Positions 1 through 6,984 of a DNA stretch of 30,678 nt are shown here, one piece after another. Numbering within the stretch: position 1 is the stretch's first letter; each line of letters begins with the position of its first letter. The position numbers and the translations under genes were made by a program. The DNA is taken from NCBI GenBank assembly GCA_038230515.1, contig JBBRND010000042.1:1-30678 (forward strand), given 5' to 3'. Origin of the DNA: JAPLDB01 sp038230515 (GTDB lineage: Bacteria; Bacteroidota; Bacteroidia; AKYH767-A; 2013-40CM-41-45). The notes under the pieces are model-generated. The model was not told the DNA's origin. It worked only from the letters and a program-made list of their open reading frames with translations, and ran no database searches.

Positions 1-1
1 G

Positions 2-304
2 GTGTTCAACGTGATAGCGGCGGTTCTCCCCTCTCCCTTGGGAGAGGGGTCGGGGGAGAGGTTATATCCGAACCCTGTGGTTGACAAATTGGAAATTGTA
101 AGTCCTCTTTTCAAAGACAAAAAAGAAATAGATATTTCCATTTACAATCTCCTTGGCGAAAAAGTATTGGCTGTTTCTCCCCTCTCTCTTGGGAGAGGGG
201 TCGGGGGAGAGGCCATTGACTGCGGACTTCTCCCATCAGGCATCTACTACCTCGAAGTAACTTCCGGCAATAAAGTTTTCCGCAGTAAGTTTATCAAACA
301 ATAA
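2..304 (+). CDS. T9SS type A sorting domain protein, C-terminal fragment
   Basis: This is the 3' end of a gene entering from the left edge, so the passenger domain and true start are outside the window. The visible part has the type A Por-secretion C-terminal domain: YPNPVVDKLEI, then an Ig-like strand pattern (IDISIYNLLGEKVLAV), the LPSGIYYLEV turn and a basic end (FRSKFIKQ). In this family the domain directs export through the type IX system to the cell surface, where it is removed. Two near-identical 37-bp palindromic repeats lie inside the frame: one immediately before YPNP (read as PSPLGEGSGER) and one within the domain (read as SPLSLGRGVGGEA). Both leave the frame open. The domain call is firm; the nature of the whole protein is unknown. 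Confidence 0.85.
   Translation: MFNVIAAVLPSPLGEGSGERLYPNPVVDKLEIVSPLFKDKKEIDISIYNLLGEKVLAVSPLSLGRGVGGEAIDCGLLPSGIYYLEVTSGNKVFRSKFIKQ
25..61. repeat. Palindromic GC-rich repeat, copy 1 (inside CDS)
   Basis: A 37-bp element whose core is a perfect 10-bp inverted repeat (CCCCTCTCCC TT GGGAGAGGGG) followed by TCGGGGGAGAGG. It differs from the copy at 176-212 by one base. It is far more GC-rich than its surroundings and is read through as protein. It looks like a member of a dispersed palindromic repeat family. Confidence 0.85.
176..212. repeat. Palindromic GC-rich repeat, copy 2 (inside CDS)
   Basis: Second copy of the 37-bp element, one mismatch from copy 1. It sits between the LGEKVLAV strand and the LPSGIYYLEV turn of the sorting domain, where family members normally have a short variable loop. 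It is read in a different codon phase from copy 1. Confidence 0.85.
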
Positions 305-307
305 AAA

Positions 308-363
308 AGTTAACTAAGTTGATTAAGGAAATCGAGCTGCTCACTAATTGACTCAGTCAACTA
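308..363. repeat. AT-rich inverted repeat (GTTRATTAAG family)
   Basis: Arms 308-327 and 344-362 pair imperfectly (about 16 of 19 positions) around a short GC-richer loop. The same GTTRATT/AATYAAC vocabulary recurs at 8368-8426, 14590-14643 and 14851-14926, so this is a dispersed intergenic family. It begins four bases after the stop of the first gene and could act as a weak 3' stem. The rest of the gap to 503 holds only a CAATT/AATTG inverted motif around ATGCAT and a promoter box. Confidence 0.6.
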
Positions 364-439
364 AACCGCGGGCTATAAAGTTCTTTTTCAATTGTCCATC
401 ATGCATCGTGAATTGTGCATTTTCTCAAAACACTTTTAA

Positions 440-447
440 TACTTTTG
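440..447 (+). promoter_or_regulatory. -7 promoter box (TACTTTTG)
   Basis: It matches the Bacteroidota housekeeping -7 consensus TAnnTTTG, followed by C, 55 bases before the TonB-dependent receptor start. No convincing -33 TTG lies at the ideal distance; the nearest is about 24 bases upstream. Confidence 0.5.
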
Positions 448-502
448 CCGCACAAAAACTATCAGCGCAATAAATTGTTGCTTCAATCGTTTTCAATCCT
501 AT

Positions 503-2875
503 ATGGCAATTAACAGGCGCGTACTCATTTTCCTCTTTTTCATTTTCACTCTTCCTTCTTTCGCGCAGCAAAAACATACCGTTAGCGGTTATGTAAAAGA
601 GCAAAGCAGTGGCGAATCGCTGCTTGGTGCAAATGTCTATATCAAAGAAACGCTTCAGGGAACGCAAACCAATCAGTATGGTTTTTATTCGCTCACAGTG
701 CCCGAAGGAAAATATACGGTGGTGGTTAGCTACATCGGTTTTGATGAACAAAATTTCCAGGTTGATCTCAGCAAAAACATTCAGAAGAATATTGATCTCT
801 CAGCAAAAACGGTGGAGACAAAAGAAGTAGTAGTAGAAGGTCAGCGCAAAGACATTAACGTGCAGGGCATACAAATGGGGCGCGAGAAGATTGAAGTAGA
901 GCAACTGAAAAAACTTCCTGCCTTTATGGGCGAAGTGGATATTCTCAAGAGCATTCAACTGCTTCCCGGCATCCAGAGTGGGGGAGAGGGCAACACGGGA
1001 TATTATGTGCGTGGCGGAAGTTTAGATCAGAATCTTATTCTGCTCGATGAAGCAACCGTTTACAATGCCTCGCACATGTTCGGATTCTTTTCAGTGTTCA
1101 ATGCCGATGCCATTCAGAACGCAACGCTCACCAAAGGCGGAATGCCTGCGCAGTATGGCGGGCGGCTTTCATCGGTGCTGGATATACAGATGAAAGAAGG
1201 CAACAATAAATCCTATCATGTGGATGCAGGTCTCGGTCCCGTTGCTTCGCGCATAACCATACAAGGTCCGATAAAGAAAGAGGTGAGTTCTTTTATTGTG
1301 TCTGCAAGACGTTCGTTCATTGACTTGTTTCTTCAGAAACCATTTATCAGCGAAAGTTCGCGCGTGTACGGAAACAAATACTATTTCTACGATCTCAATA
1401 TGAAAGTTAATTATCGCATCAGTGATAAAGACCGTTTGTTCCTGAGCGGATATTTCGGACGCGATGTATTTCAGTTTAAAAGTCCCACTACTTCGTTCGG
1501 CATAAAAGTTCCGTGGGGAAATGCAACAGGCACGATGCGATGGAATCACCTCTTCAACCAAAAACTGTTTGCAAACACTTCACTCATCTTTACTAATTAC
1601 GATTTTTCTTTTGAAGGAGGACAGGATAAATTCTCCTTCAAATTATTTTCCGGCATCACCGACTACAATGTAAAGTCTGACTTCACCTGGCTGCCTGATG
1701 TAAAGCACAACATAAAGTTCGGAGTAAATTATGTGTATCACATTTTTGTTCCCAGTCATGCCACTGCCGAAAGCAACAATGTGGTTTTCGATCTCGGAGA
1801 TATTGTTCATCAGTATGCACACGATGCAGCGCTATACATAAATGATGAATACGATTTGAGTGAGAAATTTAAAGTAAGTGGCGGCTTGCGCGGAACTTTC
1901 TTCGAGCAGGTAGGTCCATTCGATCGTTACTTCCACGATCCGGTATCCGGACAGATAAATGATACAGTAAGTTATGCTTCCGGCAAACCCGTGAAAACTT
2001 ACATGCATGTTGAGCCGCGGCTGTCATTAAGGTATTCCCTCAATCATTTGTCTTCCATCAAAGCATCATACACGCAAAACTACCAGTACCTGCATCTTGC
2101 ATCACTCTCCTCACTTTCTCTTCCCACTGATTTATGGATTCCCAGCAGCGACCGCGTGCAGCCACAGTTTGCCACTCAGTATGCGCTTGGATATTTCCGC
2201 AACTTCAAAGAGAATGTGTATGAAACTTCTGTCGAAGTATATTACAAAACGATGGAGCACCAGATTGAATACGGCACTGGTACTGCCAATGGTGGTGGCA
2301 TAAAAGACAATGCTGACAATGCATTCGTATTCGGCAGAGGATGGAGTTATGGTGCAGAATTTTTTCTGAAGAAAGCCCAAGGGCGCTTCGGTGGATGGAT
2401 TGGCTACACGCTTGCCTGGACGAAGCGGCAATTTCCTGACCTCAACAATGGTGAAACTTATTTCGCCAAGCACGACCGCAGGCATGATGTATCACTCGTG
2501 CTGATGTACGATCTTAGTGAGCGGCTAAACTTTGGTGCCACCTGGGTGTATGCCACAGGTGATCTCAACACCATGCCGCAATCCGTTTACTTCATCAACG
2601 GACACATCACGTACGATTATGGCAATACCATTTTCAATTACCGCATTCCAGCTTATCACCGTCTCGATGTTTCAATCACCTACAAAAATAAACCAAAGAA
2701 AAAATTCCGCACAAGCTGGAACGTAAGCGTGTTCAACGTTTACAACCGTTACAATCCGTACATCATTTATCTGAATGATGAAAGCGATTACAGTAAAGGC
2801 ACGTTCAAGATTCAGGCGAAGCAGGTATCGCTGTTTCCGATTATTCCGAGTATTACTTACAACATTAGTTTTTAA
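503..2875 (+). CDS. TonB-dependent receptor with carboxypeptidase-like regulatory domain
   Basis: An outer-membrane transporter of 790 residues that would take up a large substrate using TonB energy. Order: signal peptide (about 1-21, ending PSFA), a carboxypeptidase-regulatory-like beta domain (about 25-110, HTVSGYVKEQSSGESLLGANVYI, GFYSLTVPEGKYTV), a plug (about 130-240, with SIQLLPGIQSGGEGNTGYYVRGG, NLILLDEATVYN and GGRLSSVLDIQMKEG), then a beta-barrel ending in the terminal aromatic strand ITYNISF. No obvious TonB box is seen. The next gene is a DUF4249 lipoprotein, the partner usually found beside this receptor subtype, so the two probably form one uptake unit. Substrate cannot be told; neither gene looks like SusC/SusD. 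Confidence 0.92.
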   Translation: MAINRRVLIFLFFIFTLPSFAQQKHTVSGYVKEQSSGESLLGANVYIKETLQGTQTNQYGFYSLTVPEGKYTVVVSYIGFDEQNFQVDLSKNIQKNIDLSAKTVETKEVVVEGQRKDINVQGIQMGREKIEVEQLKKLPAFMGEVDILKSIQLLPGIQSGGEGNTGYYVRGGSLDQNLILLDEATVYNASHMFGFFSVFNADAIQNATLTKGGMPAQYGGRLSSVLDIQMKEGNNKSYHVDAGLGPVASRITIQGPIKKEVSSFIVSARRSFIDLFLQKPFISESSRVYGNKYYFYDLNMKVNYRISDKDRLFLSGYFGRDVFQFKSPTTSFGIKVPWGNATGTMRWNHLFNQKLFANTSLIFTNYDFSFEGGQDKFSFKLFSGITDYNVKSDFTWLPDVKHNIKFGVNYVYHIFVPSHATAESNNVVFDLGDIVHQYAHDAALYINDEYDLSEKFKVSGGLRGTFFEQVGPFDRYFHDPVSGQINDTVSYASGKPVKTYMHVEPRLSLRYSLNHLSSIKASYTQNYQYLHLASLSSLSLPTDLWIPSSDRVQPQFATQYALGYFRNFKENVYETSVEVYYKTMEHQIEYGTGTANGGGIKDNADNAFVFGRGWSYGAEFFLKKAQGRFGGWIGYTLAWTKRQFPDLNNGETYFAKHDRRHDVSLVLMYDLSERLNFGATWVYATGDLNTMPQSVYFINGHITYDYGNTIFNYRIPAYHRLDVSITYKNKPKKKFRTSWNVSVFNVYNRYNPYIIYLNDESDYSKGTFKIQAKQVSLFPIIPSITYNISF

Positions 2876-2986
2876 GATAGATATTAGAAGTTAGATATGA
2901 GTATTGAGAAAATGCAAATGCAGATGAAAAAAAATAATATTGTTCAAACAACGTTGAGAAAAATCTCTGTGCCTCTGTGCCTCTGC
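2876..2986. repeat. Spacer made of simple dispersed motifs
   Basis: The spacer between the receptor and DUF4249 genes consists of TAGATATTAGAAG-type AT repeats, a short A-rich part, and a direct repeat of CTCTGTGC units at 2964-2983. It is open in the frame of the downstream gene and can be mistaken for an N-terminal extension of about 30 residues. Confidence 0.5.
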
Positions 2987-3892
2987 ATGAAAAATTATTT
3001 TTCTCTTCCCGTTCTTTTCATTTCAACAATTCTCTTCCTCAACTCCTGCGAAAAAGACATCACTCTCAATTTACCCGATGTAAAACAGCAACTCGTTGTA
3101 GAAGGATATATTTATCAGGATACGAATGCGTATGTTTTCGTAACGAAAAGTTCTCCATTCTTTTCAGAGCTTGATTCAGCCACCGTGCAAACCTATGTAG
3201 TGCGTGGTGCACACATTACAATCTCTGACGGAACAATAACTGATACAATGGTAGAGATTGAATTTCCCCAATACTATCTTCATTTTTATGCCTCTCCACA
3301 CATGAAAGGCGTTTCCGGAAAAACATACACGCTCCGAGTTGAATCAGAAGGAACAGTTGTTACCGCTACAACCGTTTTGCCACCTGCAATAAAACTTGAC
3401 AGCACCTGGTGGAAACCCGATGGCAACAAGGACTCACTCGGTTATGCCTGGGCTCACCTTACCGATCCTGATACACTTGGAAATTATTACCGATGGTTTG
3501 CGAAGCGCATCAATCATTACACGTATGGAAAAAATATCGGGGAGCAAAAAGATTTTGATTTCATCGCTCCCATCGGCTCTACTTTCGAAGACAAATTTAT
3601 CAACGGCAAAAGTTTTGACTTCGGCTACAACCGGGGCGAAGCACAAAACTCAAACAAGGAAGATGACGGCTTTAGCGATGAGCGCGGCTACTTTAAACGT
3701 GGCGATACCATCATTGTAAAGTGGTGTACTTACGATCAGGAAAACTTTAAATTCTGGCGTGATGAAGAGCAGCAGGTTTCGAGTAACGGTAATCCTTTTG
3801 GAAACCCAACACCCATTTATGGAAACATCAAAGGCGGCTTAGGGGTGTTCGGAGGATACGGAGTTAGTTACGACACCATCATTGCACGTTGA
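2987..3892 (+). CDS. DUF4249 family lipoprotein
   Basis: About 301 residues. The start is placed at ATG 2987 because the residues that follow form a proper lipoprotein signal (MKNYFSLPVLFISTILFLNSC); the frame stays open upstream to 2897, but that part is repeat-derived. The lipobox cysteine is followed by EKDITLNLP and the DUF4249 pattern (QLVVEGYIYQD, VFVTKSSPFF, GAHITISDG, YTLRVESEG, TVLPPAIKLDS). It should be anchored in the outer membrane. Family members sit beside TonB-dependent receptors, as here, and are thought to assist uptake, though the molecular role is not established. Gap to the receptor is 111 bp, so co-transcription is likely. Confidence 0.85.
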   Translation: MKNYFSLPVLFISTILFLNSCEKDITLNLPDVKQQLVVEGYIYQDTNAYVFVTKSSPFFSELDSATVQTYVVRGAHITISDGTITDTMVEIEFPQYYLHFYASPHMKGVSGKTYTLRVESEGTVVTATTVLPPAIKLDSTWWKPDGNKDSLGYAWAHLTDPDTLGNYYRWFAKRINHYTYGKNIGEQKDFDFIAPIGSTFEDKFINGKSFDFGYNRGEAQNSNKEDDGFSDERGYFKRGDTIIVKWCTYDQENFKFWRDEEQQVSSNGNPFGNPTPIYGNIKGGLGVFGGYGVSYDTIIAR

Positions 3893-3949
3893 TTCACCCA
3901 CGAAAAGTAACCTTTCACCAAAAGTTGAGTTTTATAAAGAAAAACTCTG

Positions 3950-3957
3950 TATATTTG
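3950..3957 (+). promoter_or_regulatory. -7 promoter box (TATATTTG)
   Basis: Exact TAnnTTTG match, 42 bases before the start of the PepSY-like gene, with a TTG at 3925-3927 as a possible -33 element. It suggests this gene has its own promoter. Confidence 0.55.
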
Positions 3958-3999
3958 AAACGTCAAAAAATCATCGCACCTAAATAAAACAATAATCAG

Positions 4000-4470
4000 A
4001 TGAAAAAAATCATTACTCTTCTCGCACTTTTTGTTTCAGTATCCGTTGTTGCACAGCAGCCGGCTCCTGTTAAAGTTTCAAAAGGTTCAATGGCAAAATT
4101 CCAATCGCTCTACCCCAACGCACAAAACGTTGACTGGACACAAGGTGAAAACGGAAAGTACATTGCTCACTTTGTTGAATACAGCAAGAATCGCTGGATC
4201 ACCATTGATGAAAAAAATGACTGGAGCAATTCACTCCTCGAAATTGATCGGACTGATCTTCCTAAAGCCGCAGACAACCAACTCACACAATATTTTGGCG
4301 ATCGCAACTTTTTACACTATTACAAATACGTAAATGAAGCAAATGCCACTCACTTTGAAGCAGACTTTGAAACCGGTGAATACCTTTCAGGGTTAATCTT
4401 TGATATGAACGGATATGCGTTCAATAAAACTTCGCGTCTCAAGAACGAACGTCCAACAAGAGTTGAATAA
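4000..4470 (+). CDS. Secreted PepSY-like domain protein
   Basis: 156 residues with a signal peptide (about 1-18, MKKIITLLALFVSVSVVA then QQ). The mature part matches small periplasmic PepSY-like proteins of Bacteroidota: KFQSLYPNAQNVDWTQ, followed by short strands (YIAHFVEYSKNRWITIDEKNDW) and a second half with HYYKYVNEANATHFEADFETGEYLSGLIFDMNG. Such proteins are small alpha/beta folds with no known enzyme activity. It has its own promoter box upstream and a strong terminator 30 bases downstream, so it is probably monocistronic. Function unknown beyond export. Confidence 0.75.
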   Translation: MKKIITLLALFVSVSVVAQQPAPVKVSKGSMAKFQSLYPNAQNVDWTQGENGKYIAHFVEYSKNRWITIDEKNDWSNSLLEIDRTDLPKAADNQLTQYFGDRNFLHYYKYVNEANATHFEADFETGEYLSGLIFDMNGYAFNKTSRLKNERPTRVE

Positions 4471-4500
4471 TCATAAGTGTGTTAATTTATAAAATGAATG

Positions 4501-4535
4501 TCTGCGGTGCTGAAAAGTGCCGCAGATTTTTTTTT
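4501..4535 (+). terminator. Rho-independent terminator
   Basis: A seven-base-pair stem TCTGCGG/CCGCAGA (4501-4507, 4520-4526) is followed at once by nine T (4527-4535). It lies 30 bases after the PepSY-like gene and just before the converging methyltransferase stop. Confidence 0.85.
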
Positions 4536-4555
4536 GGCGCAACTCAATGCTTTAT

Positions 4556-5197
4556 TTATAGAACGCGTATCACCATCAGTCCGTCACGCACAGGCAACAA
4601 CACGTTCTCAACTCGCTTATCTTCCTGAATCTTTTTATTGAATTCAATGATTGCCTTTGTATCACTATCCATTTCTGCAAAAGACTCCAAAACTTTTCCG
4701 CTCCACAGAACATTATCAGCAATAATGATTCCCCCTTTGCGCACTTTTGAAATCACAAGATCAAAGTAGGTGGAATAGTTTTTCTTGTCCGCATCAATAA
4801 AAACGAGATCGAATGTTTCTTCCATCGAAAGAATAATTTTCGTAGCATCCCCGGTATGCAGTTTTATTTTTTTTTCGCAACTCGCTTTCGCAAAATACTT
4901 TTTCACCATCGTCATCAATTCTTCGTTGATGTCGATGGTGTGAAGTATTCCATCGTCTGTTAATCCTTCGCTAAGGCAGATAGCAGAGTAACCCGTGTAA
5001 GTTCCGATTTCAAGAATTCGCTTGGGTTGAATCATGCAACTGATCATACTAAGAATCCTTCCCTGCAAATGTCCGCTTAGCATTCGTGGCATTAAAACTT
5101 TCGCATTCGTTTCGCGATTCAATTCTTTCAGCACATCTGTTTCAGAAGTAGAATGCGCTTCAGCATAGTCAACAATATTCTTTGAGATGAAATCCAT
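4556..5197 (-). CDS. SAM-dependent O-methyltransferase (class I, caffeoyl-CoA type)
   Basis: 213 residues, the usual length for this family of soluble methyltransferases that transfer the methyl group of S-adenosylmethionine to hydroxyl groups of small molecules. Visible motifs: the SAM-binding loop LEIGTYTGYSAICLSEGL, the acidic strand end LHTIDINEE, the metal and substrate motif DLVFIDADKKNY, and GGIIIADNVLWSGKV. The YVEAH-like N-terminus (IVDYAEAHSTSE) is also typical. The natural acceptor cannot be read from sequence. A -7 box ends four bases before the start codon, so the gene is probably transcribed alone with little or no leader. Confidence 0.9.
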   Translation of the reverse strand: MDFISKNIVDYAEAHSTSETDVLKELNRETNAKVLMPRMLSGHLQGRILSMISCMIQPKRILEIGTYTGYSAICLSEGLTDDGILHTIDINEELMTMVKKYFAKASCEKKIKLHTGDATKIILSMEETFDLVFIDADKKNYSTYFDLVISKVRKGGIIIADNVLWSGKVLESFAEMDSDTKAIIEFNKKIQEDKRVENVLLPVRDGLMVIRVL

Positions 5198-5201
5198 TTG
5201 C

Positions 5202-5209
5202 CAAAATTA
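5202..5209 (-). promoter_or_regulatory. -7 promoter box (TAATTTTG), almost leaderless
   Basis: Read on the minus strand this is TAATTTTG followed by GCAA and then the methyltransferase ATG. With initiation a few bases after the box, the transcript would begin at or next to the start codon. Confidence 0.5.
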
Positions 5210-5366
5210 GAAAAAGCAGTTGATTGTCTGTCCTCTCGAAACCCCTGATAAAACTCTTTGTACTTTGCGAGGGCACAAAAAAATTCCCGAGCCAATCATA
5301 TTGCCGACTACCAGCGAAGTTGCAAACCAGAAACCGATTTTCTTTTCAGGCATTTGAAATTACAAA

Positions 5367-5432
5367 TGGAATGATGGAAGAATGGAATTGTATTTCGGTT
5401 GCTATTGGTATTCCATCGTTCCAACTATTCCA
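5367..5432. repeat. GGAAT-type inverted repeat
   Basis: Arms 5367-5388 and 5410-5432, rich in TGGAAT/ATTCCA, pair imperfectly over about 22 bases around a loop of about 21. It lies just downstream of queE on the minus strand and could be its 3' stem. The remaining bases to the methyltransferase start (5198-5443) show no gene. Confidence 0.55.
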
Positions 5433-5443
5433 ATATTCCGACT

Positions 5444-6052
5444 CTATGATATCTGCATAACCTTATGCGTTTGCAAAGAAATGCTCCATTCCTGTTTCTC
5501 TTTTACATATTCAATAATCATAGGCATCACTTTATCAAACACGCCAAACTCAGGTTGCAGAAAAAGTTTACACGATGAATGTACTTTCGTTTTGTGTTCT
5601 TCAGCCCAATCAAAATCACTTTTGTTGAATACAATTACTTTCAGTTCATCTGCTTTTGCTAGAACAGAATCAAGTGGTGCTTTAAATTTTTTGGGAGAGA
5701 CACAAACCCAATCCCATTTTCCTGTCAGTGGGTATGCTCCTGAAGTTTCAAGAAAAACTTTGATGGATTCTTTTTGAAGAGCAGAAGTGACCTCCGCAAG
5801 ATCATACATCAATGGTTCTCCTCCCGTGATTACAACTCTGTTTGCATTTGCTTTTTTTACAAAGCCAACCATTTCATCAATTGAAACAAGAGGATACTTA
5901 GATGCATCCCAACTGTCTTTCACATCGCACCACACACAGCCGACATCACAACCACCCAAACGAATAAAGTAACATGACTTGCCCGTATTGTAACCTTCAC
6001 CTTGGATGGTGAAGAAATGTTCCATTAATGGAAAAGAAGTCGGAGATTTCAA
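5444..6052 (-). CDS. queE: 7-carboxy-7-deazaguanine synthase
   Basis: A radical-SAM enzyme of queuosine/7-deazaguanine synthesis that converts 6-carboxytetrahydropterin to 7-carboxy-7-deazaguanine. The CX3CX2C cluster motif is intact (GGCDVGCVWCD, residues 35, 39 and 42 from the start chosen). Also seen: FTIQGEGYNTGKSCYFIRLGG, the VVITGGEPLMY SAM-binding segment and FLETSGAYPL. I chose the TTG at 6052, whose bases overlap the folD stop as TTGA. It keeps the PLMEHF segment, which is conserved ahead of the core in Bacteroidota homologues, and a purine-rich AAAAAGGAAA lies just upstream. ATG 6025 is the alternative (193 residues). The frame stays open to 6151 inside folD, but that part is not QueE-like. 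Coupled to folD, which supplies a related pterin cofactor. Confidence 0.9.
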   Translation of the reverse strand: MKSPTSFPLMEHFFTIQGEGYNTGKSCYFIRLGGCDVGCVWCDVKDSWDASKYPLVSIDEMVGFVKKANANRVVITGGEPLMYDLAEVTSALQKESIKVFLETSGAYPLTGKWDWVCVSPKKFKAPLDSVLAKADELKVIVFNKSDFDWAEEHKTKVHSSCKLFLQPEFGVFDKVMPMIIEYVKEKQEWSISLQTHKVMQIS

Positions 6053-6930
6053 AATTGAATTTCCTTTTTGCTCGCTGTCAGAGTATTTTTTAAGAGCCCC
6101 ACGATCGTCATCAGGCCTACTCCACCCGGAACGGGAGTAATGTAACTGCAATGCGGGGCAACGTTTTCAAAATCCACATCGCCACAAATTTTAAAACCAC
6201 TTTTTGTTTCTTTTGATTCAACGCGCGTGATACCGACATCAATTAAAACCGCTCCTTCTTTTATCATTTCTGCTTTTACAAATTTCGGGGAGCCGAGCGC
6301 AGCGATTACAATATCAGCAGAGCGAATTACATCGGCAAGGTTTTTTGTTTTGCTGTGGCAAAGAGTCACAGTACAATTCCCCGGATAACTATTTCGCGAC
6401 ATCAGGACACTCATCGGCATACCAACAATGTTACTTCTGCCGATTATGACACAGTGCTTGCCGGAGGTTTCAATTTTGTATCGCTCAAGCATCATCAATA
6501 TTCCGTAAGGTGTTGCAGGAATATAGCACGGAAGATTCTGCAATAATCTGCCTGCATTCAGTGGATGGAATCCATCTACATCTTTTTTCGGATCAATGGC
6601 TTCCGTTATCTTTTGAACAGAAATGTGTTTGGGCAACGGAAGCTGGACAATGAATCCATCAATGTCATCATTGTTATTGAGTTCACTTATTTTCGAAAGC
6701 AGATCTCCTTCAGAAACATTTTCATCCAATCGGATGAGAGAAGAATTAAAACCAACCTCCGCGCAACTTTTTGCCTTGCTTGCAACATACGTTTCGCTTG
6801 CTCCATTATTTCCAACGAGTACCGCAGCAAGATGCGGAGTTTTTTTACCAAGAGATTTCAGTTGAGAAACCTCAGCGGCTATTTCAAGTTTTATTTCTGA
6901 AGAAAGTTTTTTTCCATCCAATAGAATCAT
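6049..6930 (-). CDS. folD: Bifunctional methylenetetrahydrofolate dehydrogenase/cyclohydrolase
   Basis: 293 residues, full length. It interconverts 5,10-methylene-, 5,10-methenyl- and 10-formyl-tetrahydrofolate using NADP in the cytoplasm. Visible motifs: catalytic YVASKAKSC (Tyr and Lys), IDGFIVQLPLPKHI, DVDGFHPLNAGRL, the nucleotide-binding VIIGRSNIVGMPMSVLM, and the C-terminal PGGVGLMTIVGLLKNT. It lies 54 bases downstream of ffh with a GC-rich palindromic repeat between, and overlaps the queE start. ffh-folD-queE therefore probably form one minus-strand transcript. Confidence 0.96.
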   Translation of the reverse strand: MILLDGKKLSSEIKLEIAAEVSQLKSLGKKTPHLAAVLVGNNGASETYVASKAKSCAEVGFNSSLIRLDENVSEGDLLSKISELNNNDDIDGFIVQLPLPKHISVQKITEAIDPKKDVDGFHPLNAGRLLQNLPCYIPATPYGILMMLERYKIETSGKHCVIIGRSNIVGMPMSVLMSRNSYPGNCTVTLCHSKTKNLADVIRSADIVIAALGSPKFVKAEMIKEGAVLIDVGITRVESKETKSGFKICGDVDFENVAPHCSYITPVPGGVGLMTIVGLLKNTLTASKKEIQF

Positions 6931-6952
6931 AGTGGGCTTGGTTGTTTTTATT

Positions 6953-6983
6953 CTCCTCCCCCTTCGGGGAGGTCGGGAGGGGC
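6953..6983. repeat. GC-rich palindromic repeat between ffh and folD
   Basis: The core CCTCCCC CTTC GGGGAGG is followed by TCGGGAGGGG. The layout (palindrome, then TCGGG and a purine tail) is the same as in the elements at 25-61 and 176-212, but the bases differ, so it appears to be a related subfamily. It ends against the ffh stop codon. Confidence 0.65.
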
Positions 6984-6984
6984 T

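Noticed and set aside
503..3892. SusC/SusD polysaccharide utilisation pair
   Set aside because: The receptor is shorter than SusC and the partner lipoprotein is DUF4249-like, not SusD; no glycan-degrading genes are adjacent.
5224..5460. 78-codon plus-strand frame in the gap before queE
   Set aside because: Covers a simple inverted repeat, no family resemblance, and overlaps the queE end.
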